DNA of 64,000 bases from Rhizaria sp. SCN 62-66. Its lineage: Eukaryota; Rhizaria, unplaced. The stretch's first letter is position 1. Each line of letters starts with the position of its first letter. Of the stretch, positions 43,401 through 56,500 are shown piece after piece. Location: the NCBI GenBank assembly GCA_001724265.1, contig MEDY01000015.1, positions 1 through 64,000 on the forward strand, in the 5' to 3' direction. The notes beneath the pieces are model-generated. The model was given only the letters and a program-made list of their open reading frames with translations, searched no databases and was not told where the DNA came from. Position numbers and translations under genes: made by a program.

Positions 43401-46400
43401 GGCGGCTGAGGCGGCTGTCGCTGCTGCCACAAACGCTGCGAGCAACGCCAACAGCACGGAGCAACAGCTTGGCGCAACGGCGGTCACTGGCGCAACGGCG
43501 GTCACTGGCGCTGCTGCGGCCGCTGCCACCGCGGCCGCTGCCACCGCGGCTGCTGCCGCGGCCGCGACAGCCGCCGCGACAGCCGCCGCGGCCGCCGCTG
43601 TCGCCGCGCGCCGTGGCCGCCGCACCGCACTGCTTAACCTGCTCACCCGCGACCGCCTCGCTGACTTGGACGTTGTGGCGCGCGCGTGTGTGTTGGATGC
43701 GCTGCAAAACCTGCGCCTCACGGCCCACGTCGACGCCATTGCGTTCGTGACGAACATCTTGCTGCACACGTACGGCGTCGACATGACCAACTTGAAGTCT
43801 CTCATGGACACCAAGGGCGACGCCAACTCGTTGCACAAGCTGCTCTTCACAGACGTGCCCGACGAGGCCGCGCGCGGGGCCATTCTGGCGCATATCAAGC
43901 GCGAGGGCGACGCCGTGTTGGCGCAGCGTGCCGCCGCTGGACTGGGCAACCTCGCGCGGCAGCCCATGCGGCTCGGTGTGCCGTTTCCACAGAAGTTGCC
44001 ACATAAGCGCGCGCAACTCGCTCTACCAGTGCCTGCGCCTGCGTCTTCATCTTCATCGCTCTCGTCGTCGTCTCTAGGCGCGAGTTCTGCTGTTGAGGCC
44101 ATACGTGCCGCCGAGACTGATGGAAAGGCGGCGGGGCCCGGTGCTGTTGCCGCTAAGGCGGACTCAAGCGCTGTCAGCGCATCTGCGCCAGACGACAATC
44201 CCGTTGCAAGCGAAACTTGTGCCGAGGCGGAGGTCACCATTGTGTCCATTGCGGCTGGCAACGCGAGCAGCAGCTCTCTGGAGCCCGTCGACCCCCGCGT
44301 GTCCCTGGGTGCGGAGGATTTGCTGCGGTGGGGCGCTGCGCCTGCTTCCTCGCTGCCGTTCTCCCTGCTCGCGAAGCTCCGTGACCAGCACCGCCAGTGC
44401 CCTGCTCTCACTCTGGCGCCACCGAGCGCGAGCAGCGACGCTGGGAGTGCATGCGACAGAGACGCGAGCGTGGTGCCCCGCGCGCTGCCTCTGCGCGCGC
44501 AGTGGCCGCCGTACGCTGAGCTCGCTTACTCGGCGCGCTACGGCGGCGGCGTTACACTGCCCCCGCCCGAGCTTTTCTCTGACGCCCCGTCCCCTGCGTT
44601 CACGCCGACGGTCACCACGGCCACGACGACCGGACTCAGCGACGTCCGCGCCGCTCTCAGACTCCCGCGCGCCAGCGCCGGCGGCGGCGTCCCCGCCTGC
44701 GTGGTGGGCTACTCGAGCACCGGCAGCGACGCCGCGCGCACGGCCGCGCTGGCGCACATGCAGCTGCTGCAACACCTCGCGGTCGCCGCGTACACCGCGC
44801 TCACCGCCGCGTCCGCCGCGTCCGCCGCCGCCACAGCCGCCGCGGCCGCCGCGGGCGCGCCGCTGCCGTCGGTCGCCGCCGCCGCTGCAGTAGCGACGGC
44901 GACCCACGCGTCACCGCTGCTGTATTACGCCAGTATCGCGCAGATCCACGCCGCGTTGCGGGCTGCAGTGAACCCTGAGACCGTGATTACCGGTCCAGTC
45001 GCCAATGCCACTCCTCAGCCTCAGGGCGCGCAGACTGCCGATGCGATCGCAAACGTTCCGACTGCTTCACAGTCTGACGACACACCGGCGTTATCTGCAC
45101 TCAGCGCTCTCAATGCCGCTCTCGGGGGCACTGGGAACAGCCAGAACAACAGCAATATCCTTGCGAAGCCGGCCACAATCGCTGACCCGACAGCCGCCGA
45201 GCTGTGGATTCTTGCTGACTGTCTCCACGACCGGTTGGAGTGCCTCTTTCGCGCCCACGGTCTCTCCGTGCGCGCCCCGGCGCGCGCCCCCGCGGCGGCG
45301 CGCGAGTGCGACAATGACCGCGACGGCGACTGTGCGCCCTCGGCTCTTGTCTCGCTCGCCGTTGCGGGCATCGCCATCCAGCTGCAGACCGAGGAAGAGG
45401 CCGCCGCAGCCGCTGCGGCAACTGCCGCCCGCGCCGCCGCCGCGCGCCGCCGCGCCCAGGGCCCCGCTGGCGGTGCTGCTCGGCAGGGCCTCCGCAGCGC
45501 CTACAGCGCTGCGTCTGCGACTGCGGCTGCTGCTGAGGCTGAGGCCGAGGCTGCTGCTCTGCAGTGGCAGTGCCCGGGCTCCGAGTCCTGGGTCGTCGCC
45601 GTCACGCACCCACTGCCCGTGGCGCTCGCGTTGCCGCTTGCGGTCACGTACGACTCGCTCCTCTGCGCGCCCGGCCCTACCGGCGCCAACACCGCCGAGT
45701 CCGCCTCTGCGGCCGCGAGGGCCGCCGCGGAGTCGGGCGCGCGCTTCACGCCGCAGGGCTTCGCGGCGCTGTGCCGCGCCATGCCGGACCCCGCGCCCGC
45801 GGCCGTCGCTGCTGCGCCGCTGCCGCCGCACCTCCGCTTCGCCGAGGAGGCTGCAGCCAACGCTACTGCCAACGCCGCCGCCGAGGCCGCTGCTGCAGAG
45901 GCCGCCGCCACCGAGGCTGCTAAACGCCCCGCGGCGGCTGCGCCCACTATTGTGACGGCCGCAACTGCTGCTGCCAACGCAGTGAACAGCGCTGCGGCTG
46001 CGCTGCCCCCGCTGCCTTCAGCCCCCGCCGCTGCCGCATCTGCCTCTGCCCCTCCCGGTGGCAGCGGCGTCGGCGGTAAGATGGGCGTTCTCGTGCGGCC
46101 CCCGCGCCAGTCATATGCTCGCACCGACTCTACTCCTGGCACAGGATCTACTGGCGCTGGTTCTGGCGCTGGTTCTGGCTCTGGCTCGGGCGTGGGCGCC
46201 GGTGCGGCGACCGGTGGTGGCGGCGGCCGGTTAGCCCGCGCAGCGACAGCGCGCGCGTCTTCCCGCGCCACCACGAGCTTCACCGCCCCGTCCCCGGTCC
46301 CGACTGCCGCCGCTGTGTCAACTCCTGTGGCGACCCCTGCGCCCGGTGCGACTTCGGTCACGACTGTTGCTGCGCCAGACAGTGGCCGCAGCGCGATGCG

Positions 46401-49400
46401 CCCCGGCTCAATCACACCGGAGCCCTTCACTGCCACTGGCGCTGGCGCCGGCGCTGATGCCTTCCCCGGCACTGGCTCTGGCTCGAGCTCTACCGGCGTG
46501 TCGTTGGGTCTGGTCACGCGCCAGTCGCGCGCCGCCTCCGCGGTCGACGCGCCTCTGCCGCGCGAGCGCGCCGTCTCGGGCACCGCGCTCACTCTGCTCC
46601 AGCAGGGCCAGGAGCATCACCGCGTGTCGCCGACTGTCGCCGCGGCGCTCCACGAGAGCAACAGCAACGGTATCATTGTCGCTGGTGCCATCACGGGGTT
46701 GCAGAGCGGCCATGTGGGGCCGGAGAGCGAGGAGGAGCCTGAGTCACCGAACTCACCGCTGCCGCTGTCAGCGCATGCACTGGCGGACGGCGCGCGCTAC
46801 CTCAGCGGCAAGCCTGCGCCCCTGAGGCACACCGTGGCCGAGGCGGCTGGGCCTGAGACTGGGATTGAGGTCGAGGCGGAGGCGGTGGGCGCGGCTGAGG
46901 CTGAACCCGAGTACAACGACGAGGATGAGGACGAAGAGAGCAACGCACGGTGGGATGTCGCCCCTCTCCACTTTCCACCTACCCCGGCTCCGAACGCTCA
47001 GAGCATCAGTAACGCTAACGGCGCTGTCGCCACGACGCCCGCAACCAGCGCCATCTCCGCACCTCTTGTCCTGCGCACCGCGCCGTTGACTCCAGTCCGC
47101 AGGGAAGACACCCGCCCCGCCCCCGCCGCCGTGGCAGTGGCCGCCGCCGCCGCCGCCGCCGCCGCGCGCGCGTCCTCGAGCGCAGCCCGACTGACCCCGG
47201 TTGTTGCCCCCGCGCGCACGCCCGGTCTGGGCTCCATGTCTGCGCTCCCGCTCGGCGCGCTCAGCTCGACTGCGGCCGCCACTGGCGCTGGCGCTGGCGG
47301 CGGCGGCGGGACTGTGTCCGTGAGCGCGAGAGCGAGCGCGGCCGGCAGCGCTGTCGCCACCCCTGGCTTTGGCCCCGGCGCCGGCTCCGGCGTTGTCGCC
47401 CCCGCGCCCGCGCCTGCGGTTGCTGCTGTCTCCGCCACTGCCGCCGCCGCTGCTGGCGCGCCCGGCAGCTCGGCCGCCACGACCACCGCCGCGGCCGCCG
47501 CCGCCGCCGCGGCCGCCGCGAGCTACCGCCCGCGCCAGCTGACGCAGCAAGACCAGCAGAAGCAGCATCTGCAGCAGCCCAGCGCGGTGCACCCGCACCA
47601 CCAGTCGCCGTTCCTGTCGGCCGCGCTGCCCGTCTGGCGCGGCGGCCTGCCGCTCGCGCCGTGTCTCGCGGGCGGGGACGAGTCGCCGGAGGATTCCCCT
47701 GCGTTCTCGCCCGCAAGCGCTCACAGCTCCGCCGCTGCGAACAACAACAGCAACAGCAACAGTAACAATAACGGTAACAGTGCAAACGCCGCAGCGAACG
47801 GTGTTAGCGCAGGTGCCAACGGTGCTGCCATTGTATTGCCGGGGTCGGCGGCAATGACGCCCCTGCACGCCCCGGCGCCAGTGCCACTGCTTGCTCTGAC
47901 GCCGGCTCCGCTGGCGCGCCCGCGCTCCGGCCTGTCGGTCCTCCACCCTGGCTCGGCCACGGCCACGGTGACCGCAGCGGCGACCGCGACGGGCGCGGCG
48001 GCTGCGGCGGCCATGTCGATGCTGGCGCAGCAGCGACACGCGCTCTCGGCGACGCCTACGCCGACGCCCACCACGCCAGCGCCCGCGGCGGCCGCGGTGG
48101 CTGCCGTCCCGGCACTGGCACCAGCGCCGCCTTCTGCGGCGTCTTCTGCGGCTGCTACTATGTCTGCGGCCGCGGCTGCGCCTGCCACGCTCGTGACAGT
48201 AGCGGTACCGCAGGAGGCCGACGGCGCGGTCGCTGCGCCGCCGGCGCTGTCGTCACCGACCGCAGGCAACGCCATCACGGGCGCAAACGAGACGAGCGCC
48301 GTCGGCGAGCGTGGTCTGTCTGACGCAGCCGATGATGCCACGGCCCCTTTACTGCTGGCGTCTATCTCGCTCCCCATGCAGTCGAAGTCTCTCCCGTCGA
48401 CCGCCACCGCCGCGACCGCGACTGCCGCCGCGACGCCACCGCAGCCGCAGCGGCAGAGCGCAGTGTCTTTGCTGGCCCGCAGCGGACCCGTCGGTTCGTC
48501 CATCGCAACTGTCAGCGCCAGCGGCCCCAGCGGCGGCGCCAACACGCGCGGCGGCGACGGCGGTGTGATGCAGGCGTATCCGCAGTCGGCGCAGTCTGCG
48601 TGGACCGGTTACGCACCGCAGCCGCAGTCTCAGTCACTGGCACGGTCGCAAGCAGCGGCCGTCGCGACACAGCTTGTCATTGAGGACGAAGACGGCGGCG
48701 TGACGCCGGGATCATCGTACTCATCGCTGTCTCTCACGAGCGCGAACGAGGCGAATATCTCCAACGTGCCTACGATGGCGCGCACTGAGAGTGTTGGGTC
48801 AGTTTCCTCGTCGCTGTATGCCGGCTCCGCCGCGGCAGCGCTGTCGGCGGTGGCGGCGACTGCGCGGCAGGCGACTTCGCTGCTCACGGTCACCGAGAAC
48901 GTGGGCGCGGCAGCTGATGTGATCGAGCTTGACACGGACAACGGCGTTACGGTTGGCTCTAATGCAGTTAGCTACCCGACTGTTATCCTTGCACACGATG
49001 CTACCATGGCAGCGAACGCTGATAACACAGCGACAACACAGAACAACGATGGCGATGTCACGACGGAGATGACTCCGGCTGCAACCGCCGATGCGCACAC
49101 CGCTGCAGCTGCCGCCGCCGCCGCCGCTGCCGCAGCGCTAAGTGTGTCTCCGGCTGCATTCCTCCCTGCCGTCCCGCTGCTGCCGCTGCCGCGCAACCCG
49201 GGTCCCCTGCGCAAGATCCTCTCTGACGTCGACGACACGCTCTTCTCCTCTGGCGGAAAGTTCCCCGCTGGCGTGGACCGCCAGTGGGGCAACCACGTGC
49301 TGTACCCGGGCGTGCTGCGCCTGCTCAAGGAGCTCGACCTGGGGTTTGACCCCACGGGCCAGTGGACGCATCTGCACGGCAAGGGCAACCTAGCGTTCCT

Positions 49401-51956
49401 CTCCGCGCGTCCCCACGTGTACAAGGATAAGAGCGAGCGCAAGTCGTACGCGGCGTTCGCGCACTTCCGCGAGCACAACGGCATGCACGCCACGGCGACT
49501 CTGCTCCCGGGCTCCCTCGACGCCGGGCTGATCATGTTCGCCGGTGATTATAACCCGATGGCGGAGCGCAAGTATGCCAGCTTCGCCGAGTTTGCGCAGT
49601 TGTACCCAGAGTACTCGTTCATCTTCCTTGGCGACAACGGCCAGGGCGATGTCATTGCGGGCGATAAGATGAAGAGCGCGCTTGGACCGCGTATGGAACT
49701 TGTCCTCATCCATCAGGTATGTCATCTAACAATGAATCTACAACTCAATTAGTCACATGCTTCTATGATTCTTATTTTGACCTTCTTACTGTATCCTTCG
49801 TTCTGTCTTGCTACTATTTCATCGATCTGTAGGTGCAACCGATCTCGGCGACCCCCGGCTACTCCCCCGAAGCCCGCCTCCGCTGGGCGCGCAACGGCGT
49901 CCGTTTCTACCAGACGTACGTCGGCGCAGCGTTGCACGCATGCGCGGCGCGCGTCGTACACCCTCGCGGCCTGCGCCGGTCGATCCACGCCGCCGTGGAC
50001 GAGTTTTACGCCTACTCGCATAAGGTGCTGAGTGCTTATGGCATGGATAGGCTGATCCCCAGTGTGCGCGCGAAGGCGAGGGCCGAGAGGGACAAGGCGG
50101 AGGCTGAGGCCGCTGCTGCCGCCGCTGCTGCCGAGGCCGCTGCTGCCGAGGCCGCCGCTGCCGAGGCCGCCGCTGCTGAGGCCGCCGCTGCTGTTGAGGC
50201 CGCCGCTGCTGCTGAAGCTGCTGAAGCAGCTGATGCTGCTGATGCTGTCGAGTCTGAGGCTGCTGCTGCTGCTGCTGCTACTGAAGGTGTTGCTAGCATT
50301 GCCGCGAGCAACACTACAAGCGCGCCAGATGAAGAGATCACGACAATCTCCGACAGCGCGAATGCCGCCGCCGACTCTGGCGATGTGGCGGCGACAGTCC
50401 CTGCGACTGTTGACGGCTCCGTCGTGAGCGCTGAGGCGCCCGCCGGTCCATCACACGACCACGCTACGGCTGACGCGGTGGCGGCGGCTGCTGCTGCTGC
50501 TGCTGCTGCTGCTGCCGCTGATTCGACCAGCCAGTCTTTGCCTCAGACTCTGAGCCAGAGCCAGACTCTCACGGCAACTGTCATTGGTATCGACGACGCC
50601 ACCGCCGCAAATGGAGCCGAGACCGCCTCTCAAGACTCGGCACAGTCATCTCAACAGTCTTCCTCAGCAGCTGGTTCTCGCGCGTCCTCGCTGTCCCCTC
50701 TGACCGTCACGGCGCAGCCGTCGTCCCAGTCCAACGCAAGCGCGTTCACGACCTGCAGCACCAGCGGCCCCACCGCCGTTTCCCCCGCCACCGCTGGCTC
50801 TCCAGCAGCTGGCTCCCCTGCTGCCGGCTCCCCTGCGTCGTCGACAGCCTCGATCTCTACTGCGGCTGCGGCCGCGACTGCTGCTGCTGCTGCTACTGCG
50901 TCGTCAACGGGCCTCGTCTCCTCGCCCAGCACGCCCGCGGCGCCGCGCAACGCCAGCCTCGCCGCGCGCACCGCCCCGACTCCGGGCCCCAACGCCAGCG
51001 CCAGCGCCAGCGCCAACAGCACCGCTGCCGCGCCCGCAGCGGCGGCCCCGGCGGCGAACGGCGCTGGCTCCGGCCCTCGCAACACGCCGGGCCGCACCCC
51101 TGCCCCCGGGTCCTCGTCCTCGTCGTCGTCGTCGTCAGCCGCCGCTGCCGCCACCGCGGCCGCCGCCGCGTTTGCCGCGACCGAGCTCGCACTGTACGAG
51201 TCCCGCCGTCTCGCGCTCAACCACGAGATCGCGCTCGCACTGCGCCTACTCGCCGCGCCGGAGAGCCTCGAGGCCGACGTCGCGGTCGGGCTCGAATGTG
51301 CGCCGCTCGGCGAGTGTGATCCCGCCGACCTCGCGCCGATCCGCCTGCTCCCCGCGGTCCGGCTCTGGGGGTCGGGCACCGTGCTGGAGCCCGCCGGCGG
51401 GTCCCCGCTCGGCCCGGGCGTCGTCGAGGGGTTCGACGCCGTCGCTAACACGTACAAACTGCGGTTGGTGCCGCCGATCGTGCAGCGCCGCATCGGCTAC
51501 TACCCGCCGCCGCGCGACCCCGTGACCGGCCGGGCCACCGGCCGCGGGGACTTGCCGCCCGGCGCGGCGGGCACGATGACGCTGCACGCGCACGCGCCCC
51601 AGCTGCGGCCGGCGTTGCGCGGGCGGCTCGGGGACCGCGTGTACTGTGCCTGGGGAGCTGGCGTGCTCACGCAGGTGCGTGCGGACGGCTTCCACGTGGT
51701 GCGCATCTTCCAGTCGCTGGATGGCAAGTCACAGCTGCACGCCGTGGTCAAGGCGCTCGACATCAAGCCGATCAAGGCCGCGCGTGGTGACTGGGTGCTG
51801 ACAACGATGGGCCGCGGTCAGGTCGTTCAATACCGTGGTTATGACGGCATGTACACTGTGCAGCTAGCGTTTGGCGCGACGATGTACACGCGCGAGGATG
51901 GGATCCGCGACCTACTGGGCGGGGCCACCTCGGAGAGCTCCTGTATGGTGCAGTAA
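40471..51956 (+). CDS. APP1-domain phosphatidate-phosphatase-like membrane protein, very large
   Basis: Exons 40471-49716 and 49833-51956 join in phase 0 (LIHQ|VQPI) to give 3789 residues; with the upstream frame the protein would reach about 4795. Order: disordered Ser/Ala-rich region; about four hydrophobic segments (residues 750-850: ITFLLVALLSLSVVLV; ILLVATLLAFVL; LAATLIF; WFGIFLVITAGF); a helical part with LNYVVSNVSLAWMLHKIKD and TALLNLLTRDRLADLDVV; about 1700 mostly disordered residues; then an APP1-type (DUF2183) domain from about 2909 with SDVDDTLFSSGG (nucleophile D2919 in the DxDxT motif), NLAFLSARPHVY, TLLPGSL and FIFLGDNGQGDV. That domain is HAD-related and dephosphorylates phosphatidate in yeast App1. 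Exon 2 carries an EAAAA helix and, at about 3678-3780, two small-barrel repeats (GDRVYCAWGAGVLTQV; GDWVLTTMGRGQVVQY). The gene would act on lipids at a membrane; substrate unproven. Confidence 0.8.
41029..41106 (+). repeat. Tandem six-residue repeat RSDSLL
   Basis: The encoded protein reads RSDSHL, RGDSLL, RSDSLL, RSDSMM, RS. Each unit is 18 bp. Each carries an Arg two or three residues before a Ser, as basophilic kinases prefer. Confidence 0.85.
49717..49832 (+). other. Intron (116 nt, phase 0)
   Basis: The donor is CATCAG|GTATGT and the acceptor is GATCTGTAG|GTGCAA. Splicing keeps the APP1 domain continuous (ELVLIHQ then VQPISATPGYSPEARLRW). Confidence 0.92.
50100..50287 (+). repeat. EAAAA helix repeat (15-bp units)
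   Basis: Units of GAG GCC GCT GCT GCC encode E-A-A-A-A repeated about eight times, then looser A/E/D runs. The sequence should form one long rigid helix immediately after the APP1 domain. Confidence 0.85.
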
Positions 51957-52354
51957 GAGAACGCCGAGTTCCCTGAACGCTTCGTACGCACGCTTCGTAC
52001 ACACGCTTCGACTAGAGACATTTCATTGAATTTCACTTTATATATGGCTTAAAATACACTAATAGATAACTTTATTTGCTACAAAACCTCTTGAAAATTA
52101 GTATATCAACGTTTTATTAGGATAACACAATATTATGTGTATGAAATTCTTTGTTTATTACGTTTGAGCGATGAGTGACTGTGAGCACTTACACTAGACC
52201 AGACCCTCAGACCACGAGCCAGCCAGCCGTCAGGTGCCGCAGGACGCCGAAGTTCAAATCTTACACCACCCTACATGGCTTTACACGGACCGACCATGGA
52301 CGAATGAGATAATCCCATGGGTTTACCAAGAGGTTGTTGATATTCCTCTATTTT

Positions 52355-52374
52355 CATACTGCGATCGCAGTATG
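52355..52374. repeat. Perfect 20-bp palindrome
   Basis: CATACTGCGATCGCAGTATG equals its own reverse complement, with the core GCGATCGC. It stands alone in noncoding DNA. It could be a binding site for a dimeric protein or a short cruciform-forming sequence. Confidence 0.75.
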
Positions 52375-52697
52375 TTTAGGTTGTGTATTCGCCAGGGTTT
52401 GAGACTAGCCGGTACGTTAACCTGATCTTGCCAAATTCACCTCACTACAGCGTTACTTATTCACAAGATAGCGACGCTGATGTGCCTCGCGATTAAAGTT
52501 CCCTGCTGATTGTTCTTCCATATCACGCAGGAGCTACCGCGTTCCCTTTTGGGAGAGGCGTCAGACACCTCAGGCTAGAGCAGATTGTGCGGGACGTCAT
52601 ATAGGCGGCAACTTTTTTGTGGTTGCCGCCGCCTTGGCGCCTTCCCTACATTTATACAACAACACATATCACATTTCTTTATTGTTTTCATCATAGT

Positions 52698-52711
52698 ATC
52701 TAGATCTAGAT
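52698..52711. repeat. 14-bp palindrome
   Basis: ATCTAGATCTAGAT is self-complementary and contains two overlapping CTAG units. It may be chance in AT-rich DNA. Confidence 0.4.
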
Positions 52712-53354
52712 TCTTACTTTCGCTTTCACTGTGCTCACAACACCTACCTGCCGTCTTGTTTTCATCCTCTAGTAGATTCTAGGCTTCGTTTGTCTAGCCT
52801 CGCTGTCTCAATATCATATTGTGGCCAATGATGCGTGCTTCGAGTTTAGGAGGCTGTATTCGTGCTTTTTTCGTTCCGCGAAGCTGTTTGACCACCAGTG
52901 CAGTTGCGATCCAGGAGACTTCCAAGCTGATATTCGATCAGCCACTGCCGTCGTTGGAGAACTGGCGGCGTTTTGAGAATCAATATGCATCACGAGCTGA
53001 TGTACATCGCTCGATTAGTCGTATATCTATCTGCCCATGCCATTTTTTGACATGGTGATAGACTAGCTCTAATAAAGACCCTTGATATAACTGTTTCCAC
53101 CTTCGCATTAAACACAATCGAGCCACGCTGTTAAATGGAGGATCGAATCAAATCTGTATTACATCTGCAATTTGAGAGCATTTAAATCCGTAAGCTCACT
53201 TGCGATGCCAATTTTACATCAAAACTATTTTAACGTATGCTATCTTGAGAAGTCGTTTTGAATAACTGAAGGTGTGAACACTTGACAACGGATGTACACT
53301 CGCTTGCCCGCCAAGACCCATCGCCGGCAGACAAGACAATAGCTCCCACTTAGC

Positions 53355-53497
53355 TTAGCCGATGAGCGCACGCGTCGACACAGCGCGGAATGCCTTGCCC
53401 GCGCTGTCATTCACATCCGTGCGCGCAGACATCGTCCACTTCGCCGCAGCACTATTGTTGCTCACACTTGCGCTAGAGTTGCTATTGCTGTTGCTGC

Positions 53498-53529
<32 letters not shown>

Positions 53530-56500
53530 GGAGTGTGGGAGTGCATTGCGTACGGCGCGCGCGACACGGGCGTCATCGCCCTATGCACGCCGCCGACAGC
53601 AACATTGCTATTGTTATTGCTACTGTAGCTCGTGTGCGACGTGTTGGAATTGCTGCTGTAGGGCGCAACCCCGCCGTAATCGCGCATGTAGCTCGACCGC
53701 ATATGCAGCGGCGGCTGCGACGGCGCCGGTGCCGGCACGGGGGTCGATGCCCCCGAGTTGACTGCGGACAGCGACGCCGGGGTCACCGCGGGCTTGGCGG
53801 GCGGCGGGTGCCACGAGACTGCGCCCGTGTCGCCACACTCCTTCCTCATCGGCAGCACTACCGCCCTCGCCGCGGCACCTGCACTCGCACTGGCACCGAC
53901 GCTCGGCGAGCCCACGCCCGCGCCCGCGCCGTTGCTGTTGCTGTTAGAGTCAGTGGGGGCGTGCGCGGCGGCGAAGAACCTGCGCGACTGCACCCCCGGC
54001 AGGGGCTGGCCGCGGTTGTTGACCGTCGACGCCGGGGCGCGGGAGGCGGTGGCACCGCCGACGGCCGCCGACGCGGTCGCAGCAGCGGTGCGTGTGGCGG
54101 CCACAGACGCAGTTGTAGACGGGACAGGAGCGGGTGCGACGGGGGTGGGGGCGGACGGGACGGGGGTTGATGTACCGGAGGCAGCGGCGGAGCTTGAAGC
54201 CCAGGCAGGCGGCCGTGACACCGAGGCAGCTCCAGAGCCAGCGCCGATGTTAGAGCCAAAGCCCGAGCCAGAGACAGAGCCGGAGGCAGATCCGGAGCTC
54301 GAGCCAGAGCCTGCGCCAGCGCCTGCTGAGCTGGGTCCCCGGTTGTTGCCAGAGCCAAAGCTAGGGTTACCGAGCACAATCCCCCGAGACGAGGTGCCGA
54401 AGCCTGTGTTATTCCCTGCGGCACCCGCAGTACTGCTGGTGCTGGCGCTGCGACGGAGCAAGCGTGCGCGCACGGCCTCCGCGTCCGCGACGGCCTCGCG
54501 CAGTGCGGCGCCGCGCCCCGCGCCCGCACTGGGAGTCGCAGGGATTACACCGGCGGCGGCGGCGACAGCCGCGACGCTTGACTGAGAGCCAGCGTTGGCG
54601 AGCGAGGCGCGGCGGGCGGAGACAGGCGGCGGCGGTGTCATCGAGCGCGCAGGCGGCGCGCCCCACGCAGTGCCGTCCAGCACCCCGCCGCGCACCCGCG
54701 CCCGCCGGTTCCCGCCCCCGCCGCCGACGCCGCCGCCGCCGTAGGCCGCGGAGGAGAGCGCGTACGCGTCGTGGGCCGCGGGCGCGGGGGCCAGTCCCGC
54801 GAGCGGCACGGCGAGGCCGTCGCCTGCGCCGGCGCGGCGGAGCGCTGCGAAGGCGGCTGCGGCTGCGGCGGCTGCGGTGGCGGCTGAGGCGGTGCGCGCG
54901 TCTGGAGCGGCGAGGTCAAGGGCGGCGACGAGTGCTGACGGTAGTACGGCAGCAACATCAACTACACCGGTGTTGCTGGCGCCGCTGGCGGGTGAGACAG
55001 CGTTGGGAAGCCAGGTCTCGGTGCCGTCCGGGTTGACGACGCGGGTCGGCATGCGCCACTGGCGTTTGTCGGCCGGGAACACCATCGCTGACCGGGGCGG
55101 CAACGCACGGGCACTCGCAGTGGCAGTCGCATTTGCACTGGCATTTGCACTGGCGGGAACGGGAACTGGAGTCGAGGGGCTTGCAATGGGCGTGCTTGCA
55201 GGATCAAACGAGTTGATATTGATGTTACTATTGCTGTTGTCGCTGATCAAAGATAAGCCGCGTGTCATGACCGGCGTGCCCATCGTGTCCCGGTGACTGG
55301 GGACAACAGCAGACGGCACCGCTGCAGCGGCGGCGACTGGCAGCTGAGGCGCGGACGGTGGCAGAGGCGGCCGCTGCTGCTGCTGTTGTTGTTGTTGTTG
55401 ACGCGGATCGAATTGGTAGGCGCCAATAGTCGCAGGATCACGGTCAAACGGACCCCTAGGCACTGCCATCGACGACGACGACGACGATACTGGCGTATCA
55501 CCACGTGCGCCGTCACGCGTACCGTCATGCGTTCCAGTCCTCATGCCAGATGCAGTAGCAGGGACGACGGGAAGCGCGAGATTGAGCTGGGGCTGGCCCT
55601 GTACAGCGGCAGCGATCGCAGGCACAACAAAGCCACTCTCAGGATAAAAGTCGTCAGCGTAATAGCCTTCGGTGTCGATCTCCGCGCCCCACTCCACCGG
55701 ATACGGAGACGGCTTACCTTTCATCACCGCAGCTGATGTGGTCCTTTGCTTGTGGCCGTACAAGTCTTCCGCGGCGGCCGCACTGGTGGACACGGGGGCG
55801 CGCTCCGCGGGCGGCGCGAGACACAGGCCCCCGGGCACCGCACCAGACGCGGCCGACACTGCGGCGGCGGCGGCGGCGAGGCGCGCAGCGGCGGCGGGGA
55901 CGGCGACGGCAGCGGCCGCGCCCAGTCGGAGCGCGTCCTTGGCTTCCGCGGCGGCGGCGGCGGGGGCGAAACCAGGCATGATAAGTCCAGTGCCGGAGTA
56001 GGGACCCAGCGCGTGGGCCTGGGCCAGAGTGCGGCCGTCGCCAGCGCTTGCGACAGCGAGAGAAGACGGGGCTGTTGCATTGGACCGCGGGGGGTGCGCC
56101 AAGCTGCCGTCGCCGTTGCTGTTGCTGTTGTTTTCGGCGCTGTTGATGTGTTGTGGCAGCGCGACGGGGTCGAGGTCGGTGTAACCGCGCGGTACGAGCG
56201 TCACGGGCAAGTGGGCCCCCAGCCTCTGCGGCGAGGCAAACGCCAGCGCGGCCGCGGCCGACTGGGACGACACACCGGGGGCGGCGCCGGGGAACCCGTC
56301 GAGGGCGCGCGCGCGGGCGGGGGGCAGGCAGCCCGCGGCGAAGGGAGGAGGGACGTGGACCGACGGCACCGCGGACAGTGCTGCTGAGTCAGCAAGATTC
56401 CCGTTAGTGTTGAGAGCGGCGACGCGGCGGTCGTTCTCTGCGTACGCCTGCACAAGCTGGTTCTGGCGCTGGTACTGCGACGCCCAGAGCGCGGATGAGC

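Larger units (their letters stand above)
51957..53354. other. Gene-free convergent intergenic region, 1.4 kb
   Basis: This gap lies between the 3' ends of the APP1 gene and the Asn/Ser-rich gene. It is AT-rich near 52020-52170 and mixed elsewhere. It contains the 20-bp palindrome at 52355-52374 and a 14-bp palindrome at 52698-52711. Short frames here do not have the codon bias of genes in the window, and no tRNA, 5S or snRNA signature was found by eye. Confidence 0.6.

Noticed and set aside
52240-52265. tRNA B-box-like GTTCAAATC
   Set aside because: The flanking bases do not form a T stem, and no A box or acceptor stem fits at the right distance.
52819-53058. 79-residue frame in the 1.4-kb gap
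   Set aside because: No coding-like codon bias, no recognisable motif and no splice partners.
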